Of a stretch of 5,313 nt of DNA, positions 1 to 5,311 are shown piece after piece; the stretch's first letter is position 1, and the number at the start of each line of letters is the position of its first letter. The translations under genes and the position numbers were made by a program. Origin of the DNA: Chloroflexota bacterium (lineage in GTDB: Bacteria; Chloroflexota; Limnocylindria; Limnocylindrales; CSP1-4); NCBI GenBank assembly GCA_021815005.1, contig JAKAHL010000159.1, positions 1-5,313 on the forward strand, in the 5' to 3' direction. The notes beneath the pieces are model-generated. The model did no database searches, was not told where the DNA came from, and was given only the letters and a program-made list of their open reading frames with translations.

Positions 1-158
1 AGCGTATTGGTGAGCTGGGCCAGGCCGGCCTTGCCGGCGTCGCGCGCCGAGCCGGCGTCGAACACCACGCGCACGTCCAGCAGCGGCAACTGCGGCGCCT
101 CGACGTAGTACACCCGCGCGCCGCTCTTGGCCAACCAATGCTGGATGGCAATGTCGGC
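1..158 (-). CDS. M16-family zinc peptidase (insulinase/pitrilysin type), N-terminal fragment, cut by window edge
   Basis: Fifty-two codons can be read, entering from about 158 and running off the left edge. The peptide begins [20 protein letters not shown], continues through [20 protein letters not shown] and ends near GLAQLTNT. This pattern (IQHW, then [24 protein letters not shown], GLAxLT) is the start of the mature domain of secreted M16 metallopeptidases typical of Proteobacteria. In those, a periplasmic protein keeps or has lost the HxxEH zinc site some 30-40 residues further on. That site would lie outside the window, so activity cannot be judged. The 5' end is unclear: no ATG exists on this strand between 141 and 281. 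The only in-frame alternative start is GTG at 212, and it would give an Arg/Gly/Ala-rich leader with no hydrophobic core. The residues ARA just before ADI could be the end of a signal peptide whose remainder is missing. The fragment may be a truncated gene or sequence from another genome joined here. Family assignment is fairly sure; intactness is not. Confidence 0.6.
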
Positions 159-159
159 C

Positions 160-234
160 CGTGCCGCGCCCGTCCGGCCCGCTTCGTGCCGCGCCGTGCC
201 GCGCCGTGCCACGCCGACCCGTGCCGTCCCGCGC
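160..234. repeat. Degenerate 10-bp tandem repeat, unit CGTGCCGCGC
   Basis: Copies of CGTGCCGCGC lie at 160-169 (exact), 185-194 (exact), 195-204 (exact), 205-214 (CGTGCCACGC), 215-224 (CGACCCGTGC, poor) and 225-234 (CGTCCCGCGC). The block sits exactly where recognisable M16 peptidase homology stops and ends 47 bases before the pepA stop codon. A 10-bp unit is not a multiple of three, so changes in copy number would shift any reading frame crossing it. No function is evident. It could be replication slippage, or a low-complexity overlap at which two sequences were joined. Confidence 0.6.
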
Positions 235-241
235 AGGCTCC

Positions 242-265
242 CGCGGGCCGGATGGCGTGCCCGCG
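242..265 (-). terminator. Possible stem-loop after pepA, no U-tract
   Basis: CGCGGGC at 242-248 pairs perfectly with GCCCGCG at 259-265 around a 10-base loop, starting about 15 bases after the pepA stop codon in the direction of transcription. No run of T follows on the minus strand, so it is not a classical intrinsic terminator. In such GC-rich DNA a 7-bp stem can arise by chance. Confidence 0.25.
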
Positions 266-280
266 ATCCGATCCCGGCGA

Positions 281-1789
281 TCAGCCCCGACCGGCCAGCG
301 CCAGCTCCGCCAGGGTCGCGTGGGTCACGCCGCACGCGCCGCGCGACGCGAACGGGTACGCCTTGCGGTAGTACGCCGTGCCGCCGATATCGAGGTGGGC
401 CCACGGGACCGTGTGGAACTTGTCAAGGAACATGCCGCTCTTGACCAGCGAGCCCTCGGCCGAGCCCGAGTTCTGGACGTCGCCGTACCAGGACTCCATG
501 TCCGGCTGGTAGTCCTCGACCAGCGGGATCCGCCAGTAGCGCTCGCCCGCGCGCTCGGCCGCGGTCGCCACCTGGTCCCACCACCCGTCGCTGTCCGCGA
601 AGGCGCCCGTGACCATGTTGCCGAACGCCCGGCCAACGGCCCCGGTGAGCGTCGCCACGTCGATCAGGTGGGTTGCCCCCAGATGCTCGGCGTAGGTCAT
701 CGCGTCGGCCAGGATGAGGCGCCCCTCGGCGTCGGTGTTGGTGATGTCCACGAAGGTGCCGTTGAGCGCCCTGACCACGTCGCCCGGCCGGGTGGCATGG
801 CCGCCGGGCATGTTCTCCACGGCCGGGGCGACCGCCATCAGCGGCAGGCCCGGCGCCAGGCGAGAGGCCGTGACGATGGCCGCGATCACGGTGCACGCAC
901 CGGTCTTGTCCATCTTCATCTCTTCCATCCGGTCAGCAGGCTTGATGCTGATGCCGCCGGAGTCGAAGCAGACGCCCTTGCCGATCAGCGCCAGGCGCCG
1001 GCCGAGGCTGTCGCTGGCACCCTCCTCGCCCGAGCGCAGGACGATCATCCGGGGCGGGTTGTCGCTCCCCTGCCCCACCGCGAGGAACAGGCCCATGCCC
1101 AGCTCGGCGGCGCGCCTCTCGTCGATGACGTCGATCGCGAGGCCGTACTGCTCGGCGACTGCGCGGGCTTCCTCCGCCAGCACGACCGGCGTCACGTCGT
1201 TGGCGGCGCGGTTGGCGAGCCGACGGGCGAGGTTCGCCCCCTCGCCGAGGATCTGGCCACGGTTCGCGGCGGCGGCGAGGGCGGCGGCGTCGGTGTCGGG
1301 CGCCCCGACGAGCACGAGCTCCTCAAGCTGCGGGGGCGCGGCGTCCGTGTCCTCGCGGTAGATCGACTTGGGCTCGAAGCCACCCTCGACGATGCCGCGC
1401 GCCACCAGCTCGGCGGCCAGCGCCGCGTCCCCGCCCAGCCCGGCCGCGATCGGGGCGAGCCAGACGGCCGCGGTGCGCACCTGCCGCCCGATGAGCCGGC
1501 GAAGGGCCGACGCGGCGAGCTTCCGCGCCGTTTCGCGATCCAGCGAGCCCGCCTTGCCGCCCGACACGGTCAGAAGGCGTCGCACGGGCAGGCCACCGGG
1601 CGCGCCGAGTGCCGTGCCGAAGCTCTTGGCGCCAAGCTCTCCGAACGCGTGCAGGGCGCGCAGCTCGCCGCCGGCCCGGCGGTCCAGCTCGTCGAGCTCG
1701 CCGGCGAAGGCCGGCTCCCCCACCACCGGCACGACCAGAAGGTCGGCCGACACCTCCCACGGACGGGCTGCGACGACGCGGATCTGCAC
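281..1789 (-). CDS. pepA: Leucyl aminopeptidase (cytosol aminopeptidase, M17 family)
   Basis: This is a 502-residue cytosolic, hexameric, two-metal exopeptidase that removes N-terminal residues, preferentially Leu, from peptides in protein and peptide turnover. Length matches the family. Residues 1-160 form the variable N-domain; about 170-495 form the catalytic domain. The linker motif [11 protein letters not shown] is at 191-201. Metal ligands are all present: K271 (GKGVCFD), D276, D294 (MKMD), D353 and E355 in the signature NTDAEGRL (351-358). The catalytic K283 (SIKP) and R357 are also intact. This is the E. coli PepA set shifted by one residue. ENMPGG (325-330) and HLDIGGTA near the C-terminus are also typical. 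The start is the GTG at 1789: a strong GGAGG lies 7 bases upstream and family homology begins there. The open frame continues to an ATG at 1903, but that extension is Arg/Cys-rich and lacks family character. The gene lies 150 bases after the preceding minus-strand gene and probably has its own promoter. E. coli PepA's DNA-binding role should not be assumed here. Confidence 0.96.
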   Translation of the reverse strand: MQIRVVAARPWEVSADLLVVPVVGEPAFAGELDELDRRAGGELRALHAFGELGAKSFGTALGAPGGLPVRRLLTVSGGKAGSLDRETARKLAASALRRLIGRQVRTAAVWLAPIAAGLGGDAALAAELVARGIVEGGFEPKSIYREDTDAAPPQLEELVLVGAPDTDAAALAAAANRGQILGEGANLARRLANRAANDVTPVVLAEEARAVAEQYGLAIDVIDERRAAELGMGLFLAVGQGSDNPPRMIVLRSGEEGASDSLGRRLALIGKGVCFDSGGISIKPADRMEEMKMDKTGACTVIAAIVTASRLAPGLPLMAVAPAVENMPGGHATRPGDVVRALNGTFVDITNTDAEGRLILADAMTYAEHLGATHLIDVATLTGAVGRAFGNMVTGAFADSDGWWDQVATAAERAGERYWRIPLVEDYQPDMESWYGDVQNSGSAEGSLVKSGMFLDKFHTVPWAHLDIGGTAYYRKAYPFASRGACGVTHATLAELALAGRG

Positions 1790-1790
1790 A

Positions 1791-1802
1791 GGAAGACCTC
1801 CG
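1791..1802 (-). promoter_or_regulatory. Ribosome binding site fixing the pepA GTG start
   Basis: On the minus strand the sequence reads AGCGGAGGTCTTCCTGTG, placing GGAGG seven bases before the GTG at 1789. It is the strongest Shine-Dalgarno match seen at any start in this window and it decides between this GTG and the in-frame ATG 114 bases upstream. Confidence 0.75.
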
Positions 1803-1849
1803 CTCCCGGCGCAGCGGCACGCGGCGCGGCGTCGGGCTGGGCGACTGGA

Positions 1850-1867
1850 ACGATAGGGCGGAGTGTA
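1850..1867 (-). promoter_or_regulatory. Candidate -10 elements for pepA
   Basis: Two -10-like hexamers lie upstream of pepA on the minus strand: TATCGT (1855 down to 1850) and TACACT (1867 down to 1862). Either would give a leader of roughly 55-70 bases containing the good ribosome site. Neither has a convincing TTGACA-like -35 at 16-18 bases. The call rests on position and weak -10 similarity only. Confidence 0.2.
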
Positions 1868-1880
1868 CCGCCGGTGGCGG
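1868..1880. other. Small perfect hairpin (5-bp stem, 3-base loop)
   Basis: CCGCC at 1868-1872 pairs with GGCGG at 1876-1880 around GGT. It lies between the 11-bp repeats and the candidate pepA -10 boxes. It may be chance in GC-rich sequence or part of a regulatory spacer. Confidence 0.25.
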
Positions 1881-1884
1881 GCGC

Positions 1885-1928
1885 CCCAGCACCCGCCCAG
1901 CACCCGCCCAGCGACCGCCCAGCGACCG
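1885..1928. repeat. Four tandem 11-bp repeats (CCCAGCACCCG x2, CCCAGCGACCG x2)
   Basis: Units are at 1885-1895 and 1896-1906 (CCCAGCACCCG, identical) and at 1907-1917 and 1918-1928 (CCCAGCGACCG, identical). The two types differ only at positions 7-8 of the unit (AC versus GA). The array starts 11 bases downstream of the stop codon of the minus-strand gene ending at 1940 and lies upstream of the pepA promoter candidates. The spacing is about one helical turn, so it could present repeated protein-binding faces, or it may simply reflect slippage. No known binding motif is recognised. Confidence 0.8.
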
Positions 1929-1933
1929 GGCGG
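1915..1933 (-). terminator. Possible hairpin after the 1940-3043 gene
   Basis: CCGCCC at 1915-1920 pairs with GGGCGG at 1928-1933 around a 7-base loop, beginning six bases past the TAG of the upstream minus-strand gene. It overlaps the last copies of the 11-bp repeat. No T-run follows, so termination is uncertain. It might instead protect the mRNA 3' end. Confidence 0.3.
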
Positions 1934-1939
1934 CGATTG

Positions 1940-3043
1940 CTACGGCGGCGTGGTGGCCCCGGGACGGTGTGACGGTGCGGGGGCCGGCGACCCGGTCGAG
2001 GCCGGCGAAGGAGCGGCGGCGGACGACGGCGGCGGGGCCGTCGGCACGGCCGGCGGCGTCGGCACAGGGCTCGTCGCTGCGGGGCCGGTCGGGCTCGCCG
2101 GCGTCCCGGCCAGCTGCGCCGCGAGCGCGGCTGCCAGCGACCCGCGCGCGACCTCGATGTCGACGACCGCCCGGTCGAGCCCGCCCTGCGCGATGGCGCC
2201 CATGATCACGACGATGCCCTTGGTGCTGGTCGGCAGCGCGGCCTTGGCTGCCTCCTCGGCCGCGAACGCGGCGCGCACGGCCGAAGTCACCTTCCCCCTG
2301 GACGAGAGCATGACCGTGTACAACCGGCGGAGCGCGGCGTCGTAGGCAGCCTGCCGGTCCATCCACTGCGTGAGCGTGGAGACGTCGGCCGTCCTGGCCA
2401 GGCTCGCGGCCGCCTGGCGGGCCAGGGCGAGGGTGGCGTCCGGGGCGTCGAGCAGCGCGAGGGCCGCCTGGTAGTGGCCCGCCTCGCCCTGCGCCGCCGC
2501 CGCGGCCGTCTGCCGGTCGTGCTGCGCCAGCAGGCCAGGCACAACCGACGCGGCCTGCGCCCGGGCGGAGAGCTGCTGCCAGTCCGTCTCGAGGTTCGCC
2601 GCCAGCCCGGGCGTCGCCAGGAGCTGCCGGTAGCGGGCGATCGTGGCCGCCGAGACGCGCAGCGGGGCGAGGGCGTCCATGTCGGGCACCGCCGCCAGCG
2701 CCGCCCTGAGGCCGGCCGACGACGAGGTGACCGCCTCCAGCTGGGCCGTGCCGCTGGCGAGGTCGCTCGCCAGGGAGGCCGTGTCGCCGGCGACGAAGTC
2801 TGCCAGGGCCCGCTTGGAGGAGGTGCCCAGGGCGTCCACGGCGTCCGACAGCGCCTGCAGCCTGGCCGTCGCGGCGTCGAGCGCCGGGGCGGCCTGTCGG
2901 TCGCCGGTCCAGGTGAGCTCCGGGCGGGCGCCCGACGCCGGCGGACGGTTGAGGGACGCCGCCACGCCGGCGCCGCCCAGGCCGATCACGGCCACGGCGA
3001 CAAGCCACGCGATCGCGGCCACCACTCGGCGAGTCCTTCCCAC
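1940..3043 (-). CDS. Hypothetical Ala-rich membrane-anchored or exported protein with Pro/Ala/Ser/Thr tail
   Basis: No family is recognised in this 367-residue protein. The N-terminus MGRTRRVV, positively charged, precedes one hydrophobic segment (about 7-30), indicating a signal peptide or signal anchor. No lipobox Cys is seen; the protein contains no Cys at all. Residues about 50-310 are very Ala/Leu-rich with regularly spaced Arg, Asp and Gln. This predicts a helical, possibly coiled-coil extracytoplasmic domain, with aromatic landmarks DWQQL (154-158), QHDRQ (174-178) and QWMDRQAAYD (226-235). Residues 311-367 are a low-complexity Pro/Ala/Ser/Thr tail, likely disordered and perhaps wall-spanning. 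The start is GTG at 3043, which keeps the RTRR charges and sits six bases after a TACGCT box. An alternative GTG at 3025 follows GGAAGGA but would remove the positive n-region. It lies 85 bases after the SDR gene and 150 before pepA. Composition matches its neighbours. Function is unknown; a cell-envelope role is inferred only from topology. Confidence 0.8.
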   Translation of the reverse strand: MGRTRRVVAAIAWLVAVAVIGLGGAGVAASLNRPPASGARPELTWTGDRQAAPALDAATARLQALSDAVDALGTSSKRALADFVAGDTASLASDLASGTAQLEAVTSSSAGLRAALAAVPDMDALAPLRVSAATIARYRQLLATPGLAANLETDWQQLSARAQAASVVPGLLAQHDRQTAAAAAQGEAGHYQAALALLDAPDATLALARQAAASLARTADVSTLTQWMDRQAAYDAALRRLYTVMLSSRGKVTSAVRAAFAAEEAAKAALPTSTKGIVVIMGAIAQGGLDRAVVDIEVARGSLAAALAAQLAGTPASPTGPAATSPVPTPPAVPTAPPPSSAAAPSPASTGSPAPAPSHRPGATTPP

Positions 3044-3049
3044 GGGCGC

Positions 3050-3055
3050 AGCGTA
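3050..3055 (-). promoter_or_regulatory. Candidate leaderless -10 box TACGCT
   Basis: On the minus strand TACGCT (3055 down to 3050) is followed by six bases and then the GTG at 3043. A TAnnnT box 6-7 bases before a start codon is the known arrangement for leaderless transcripts in Deinococcus and Actinobacteria. No good -35 is visible, and no Shine-Dalgarno sequence precedes this GTG, which fits a leaderless message. Confidence 0.35.
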
Positions 3056-3075
3056 GCCGGTCGAGCGCCGCGCCG

Positions 3076-3098
3076 CGGTCCGGTGCCGCCCCGGACCG
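3076..3098 (-). terminator. Perfect 8-bp hairpin after the SDR gene
   Basis: CGGTCCGG at 3076-3083 pairs perfectly with CCGGACCG at 3091-3098 around the 7-base loop TGCCGCC. It is the strongest inverted repeat noticed in the non-coding DNA. It lies 31 bases past the TAG of the SDR gene and upstream of the TACGCT box for the next minus-strand gene, where a terminator would be expected. No U-tract follows, so it would be a non-canonical terminator or possibly an operator. Confidence 0.4.
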
Positions 3099-3128
3099 GA
3101 GGGCGCATGCGATGGCGCGGGGCGGCCC

Positions 3129-4061
3129 CTACTGGTCGGCGAGACGCTGCCGCAGGTGCGTCAGACCGCCCTCCATCGGCCGGGGGTCGAAGCCGAACCC
3201 GGAGCGGACGCTGTCGAGCGGGCCGATGTTGTCGTACCGCAGCTGGCGCAGCTGGTCCGTCGCCACGGGGAATGGCAGGCGGACGGCCTCCGCCAGGCCG
3301 GCCACGAGCCGGATCACCGCGACGGGCATGGGAACCAGGATCCGCCGGGCCGCCATGCCGCGCAGCACCTCCTCGACGATCTCGCGGTAGGTCCAGTACC
3401 GCGGCCCGCCCAGCAGTAGCTCGCGGCCCGCGAACCCGTCATCGGCAAATGCGATAGCACATGCCCTGGCCAGGTCGCCGATGGCCAGCGGCTGGAACCG
3501 CGCCGTGCCGCGACCCGTGATCGGGACCACGCCGGGCGAGAGCCGCACCAACCCGGCGAGGAGGTTGAAGAACCCGTCCCGCGGACCGAACAGCAGCGAC
3601 GGCGCCAGGATGGTCCAGCGCAGGCCGCTCTCGCGGACGAGCGCCATCGCCTTTGCCTTCGAGCTGGCGTAGTGCAGGTCCGGCTCGTCGCGGACGCCCA
3701 GCGCGCCGACGTGCACGAGGCGGTCCACGCCCGCCGCGCGCATCGCCGCGATCACGTTGCGCGTGCCCTCGGTGTTCACCAGGCGCAGCGTCTGGCCTCC
3801 GTCCCAGTCGCGCGCGACGGCCGCCAGGTGCAGGACCGCGTCCACGCCGGCCAGAGCCCCGGCCAGCGTGGCGGGCCGCGTGACGTCACCCCGGCGCACC
3901 GTGACGCTGGCCAGGCGCCCGTCCGGCACCCTGCGCACGACCTCCTCGGCGCCCGCGTCGTCGCGCACCAGCGCGACCACCTGGTTGCCCGCGTCGAGAA
4001 TCGCGGGGATGGCATGGCTGCCGACGAAGCCGTTGGCGCCGGTGACGAGGACAGTGGACAT
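3129..4061 (-). CDS. NAD(P)-dependent epimerase/dehydratase, atypical extended SDR (NDUFA9-like)
   Basis: This 310-residue soluble Rossmann-fold protein has the usual length of atypical extended SDRs acting on nucleotide sugars or other NAD(P)-linked substrates. The nucleotide-binding motif TGANGFVG is at 7-14, the acidic GDV at 58-60, and HLAAVARD at 78-85. The YxxxK pair is Y131/K135 (YASSK). WTILAPSLLFGPRDGF (149-164) is the conserved strand and loop after the active site, followed by FQPLAIGDLA (189-198). The Ser/Thr usually found before the Tyr is missing: LVHVGALG (115-122) has Gly119 where relatives have Ser. This fits the NDUFA9-like group, some of which bind NAD(P)H without normal catalysis. 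The start is ATG at 4061: homology begins here, and GGAG lies nine bases upstream. The open frame extends to 4202 without family likeness. It is divergent from the deaminase gene. Substrate unknown; no sugar or isoprenoid pathway genes adjoin to suggest one. Confidence 0.9.
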   Translation of the reverse strand: MSTVLVTGANGFVGSHAIPAILDAGNQVVALVRDDAGAEEVVRRVPDGRLASVTVRRGDVTRPATLAGALAGVDAVLHLAAVARDWDGGQTLRLVNTEGTRNVIAAMRAAGVDRLVHVGALGVRDEPDLHYASSKAKAMALVRESGLRWTILAPSLLFGPRDGFFNLLAGLVRLSPGVVPITGRGTARFQPLAIGDLARACAIAFADDGFAGRELLLGGPRYWTYREIVEEVLRGMAARRILVPMPVAVIRLVAGLAEAVRLPFPVATDQLRQLRYDNIGPLDSVRSGFGFDPRPMEGGLTHLRQRLADQ

Positions 4062-4249
4062 GCGGCTTGGCTCCGTTGCTGGGGTGCGGCCCGGGAAGCG
4101 CACGTCTGGTCTTCGCGCGGGGCCGGCCCGCGGATGGCTGGCGTGCCGCAAACATGCTACTCCGCAAGCGCAAGATCCGACGCTCGGCCTCGGCATGGCC
4201 ATGCGAGCCCGGCGCCTGGCTGGCCGCGGGGCGCCCTACCATCGGCCCC
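4062..4249. promoter_or_regulatory. Divergent intergenic promoter region
   Basis: This 188-base gap separates the outward-facing SDR (minus) and deaminase (plus) genes, so it must hold both promoters. The least GC-rich stretch is about 4148-4176. Within it the minus strand shows a -10-like TAGCAT (4159 down to 4154) that would give the SDR gene a leader of about 85 bases; no clear -35 accompanies it. A perfect 10-bp palindrome GGGCCGGCCC is at 4120-4129. Two GGCGCC palindromes at 4211-4216 and 4230-4235 flank the spacer just upstream of the deaminase -10 box and could be an operator. Nothing here is recognised as a known regulator site. Confidence 0.5.
4237..4242 (+). promoter_or_regulatory. 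Candidate leaderless -10 box TACCAT before the deaminase gene
   Basis: TACCAT is followed by seven bases and then the ATG at 4250. No Shine-Dalgarno sequence precedes that ATG (upstream reads CATCGGCCCC). This spacing puts the expected transcription start at or next to the A of the ATG, so the message is likely leaderless. The -35 position (about 4214-4219, GCCTGG) is poor. Confidence 0.45.
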
Positions 4250-5311
4250 ATGAGCGACCTGGACCCCCGGACCCTGCGCGCCCTCGCCGCGGCCATGCCC
4301 AAGGCGGAGCTCCACCTTCACCTCGACGGCTCGCTGCGCCCCGCGACCGCCCTCGAGATCGCCCGGACGCGGGGCGTGGACGCGCCGCGCACGTTCGCCG
4401 GGATGCGTGGCGTGCTCGTGGGACCGGAGCAGTCCGCCGACCAGGCCTCGCTGCTGCTCGCCTTCGACCTGCCGATCGCGCTGATGCAGGACGCCGAGGC
4501 GATCGAGCGGGTCGCGGCCGACCTGGTCGAGGACAAGGCGGCGGACCGGGTCCGGTACGCGGAGGTCCGGTGGGCGCCGCTGCTGCACACGGAACGTGGG
4601 CTGACCGGTCGCCAGGTGGTCGAGGCGACGTGGCGCGGCGCAAGGTCGGTCTCCTCGCGCGGCGGCAGTGAGGTCCGGCTGATCGCGACGCTGATGCGCT
4701 CGCACGCGCCCGAGGCCAACCTGGCGTTCGTGCGGGATCTGGCCGCCAACGGCGTACCCGACGGGTTGGTGGCCGTGGACCTCGCGGGGCAGGAGGCCGC
4801 GTTCCCCGACTACGGGCGGCACCGCGCGGCGCTCGACCTGGCCCGCGAGATCGGGCTGCACGTCACGGTCCACGCCGGCGAGTGGGGCGGCGCCGCGCAG
4901 GTCCGCCGGGCGCTCGAGGTGCGCCCCGAGCGGATCGCCCACGGACCCCTCGCCATCGACGACCCGGCGCTGGTGGCGGAGCTGATCGCCCGCGGCACGT
5001 GGCTTGACCTGTGCCCCACGTCCAACGTCCAGGCGAGCATCGTGCCGACGCTCGAGGCGCACCCGCTGCGCCGGCTCCTCCGCGCGGGCGTGCGCGTCAC
5101 CCTCAGCACGGACGACCTCACGGTGTCCGACGTCACGCTGAGCGACGAGTACGTCCGCGCCGTCGAGCGGATCGGCGTCACGGTGCCCGAGCTGTGGGCC
5201 GTGAACCTGGCCGCGCTCGAGGCCGCGTTCTGCGACGCGGCGACGGCCGCGCGGCTGCGGGCCGAGTTCCGCGCCTGGGCCGCGAGCGTGCCGGAGGTGG
5301 CGGCCGCCTGA
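4250..5311 (+). CDS. add: Adenosine deaminase family protein
   Basis: This 353-residue cytosolic amidohydrolase matches family length. It probably converts adenosine or deoxyadenosine to inosine or deoxyinosine with loss of ammonia in purine salvage. PKAELHLHLDGSLRP (17-31) supplies zinc ligands H22 and H24. VTVHAGE (205-211) supplies H208 and the catalytic proton shuttle E211. RIAHG (228-232) holds the catalytic H231, with Ala where many ADAs have Gly. CPTSNVQ (255-261) is the usual strand motif. LSTDD (285-289) supplies the zinc ligand D288 and the neighbouring D289; many ADAs have Asn for this Ser. All active-site residues are therefore present. The STDDLTVSD variant resembles high-GC Gram-positive-type members. 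Some of these deaminate aminodeoxyfutalosine in menaquinone synthesis rather than adenosine, so the substrate is not certain. The start is ATG at 4250: homology begins soon after and a TACCAT box is seven bases upstream. An in-frame extension to 4067 overlaps the divergent promoter region and is not family-like. The stop TGA lies two bases before the window end. Confidence 0.93.
   Translation: MSDLDPRTLRALAAAMPKAELHLHLDGSLRPATALEIARTRGVDAPRTFAGMRGVLVGPEQSADQASLLLAFDLPIALMQDAEAIERVAADLVEDKAADRVRYAEVRWAPLLHTERGLTGRQVVEATWRGARSVSSRGGSEVRLIATLMRSHAPEANLAFVRDLAANGVPDGLVAVDLAGQEAAFPDYGRHRAALDLAREIGLHVTVHAGEWGGAAQVRRALEVRPERIAHGPLAIDDPALVAELIARGTWLDLCPTSNVQASIVPTLEAHPLRRLLRAGVRVTLSTDDLTVSDVTLSDEYVRAVERIGVTVPELWAVNLAALEAAFCDAATAARLRAEFRAWAASVPEVAAA

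Noticed and set aside
160..234. CRISPR array
   Set aside because: The 10-bp units are contiguous and degenerate with no spacers. The same reasoning rules out the 11-bp repeats at 1885-1928.
1790..1903. N-terminal extension of pepA to the ATG at 1903
   Set aside because: The 38 added residues are Arg/Cys-rich and unlike M17 N-termini, and the ATG lies inside the 11-bp repeats. The GTG at 1789 has an excellent ribosome site and fits family length.
161..1972. 603-codon open frame on the plus strand
   Set aside because: It is antisense to pepA, whose full set of M17 motifs proves the minus-strand frame. The plus-strand product is Arg/Gly/Ala-rich with no recognisable domain, as expected for a shadow frame in high-GC DNA.
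1323..3008. 561-codon open frame on the minus strand spanning pepA and the upstream gene
   Set aside because: It overlaps two better frames out of phase and crosses the non-coding spacer. Its product is a run of Arg, Gly and Pro without motifs.
2474..3457. 327-codon plus-strand frame
   Set aside because: It is antisense to the anchored-protein gene and the SDR gene, with low-complexity Arg-rich content and no family likeness.
4120..4129. Palindrome GGGCCGGCCC as a regulator site
   Set aside because: Short G/C-only palindromes are expected often at this base composition, and no flanking symmetry or second copy supports an operator.
4062..4202. N-terminal extension of the SDR protein to 4202
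   Set aside because: The Rossmann strand and TGxxGxxG motif begin right after the ATG at 4061, which has its own GGAG site. The 47 extra residues are not family-like.
4067..4249. N-terminal extension of the deaminase to 4067
   Set aside because: It would nearly reach the divergent SDR start and fill the whole promoter region. The added 61 residues show no family similarity, and the ATG at 4250 gives the normal length.
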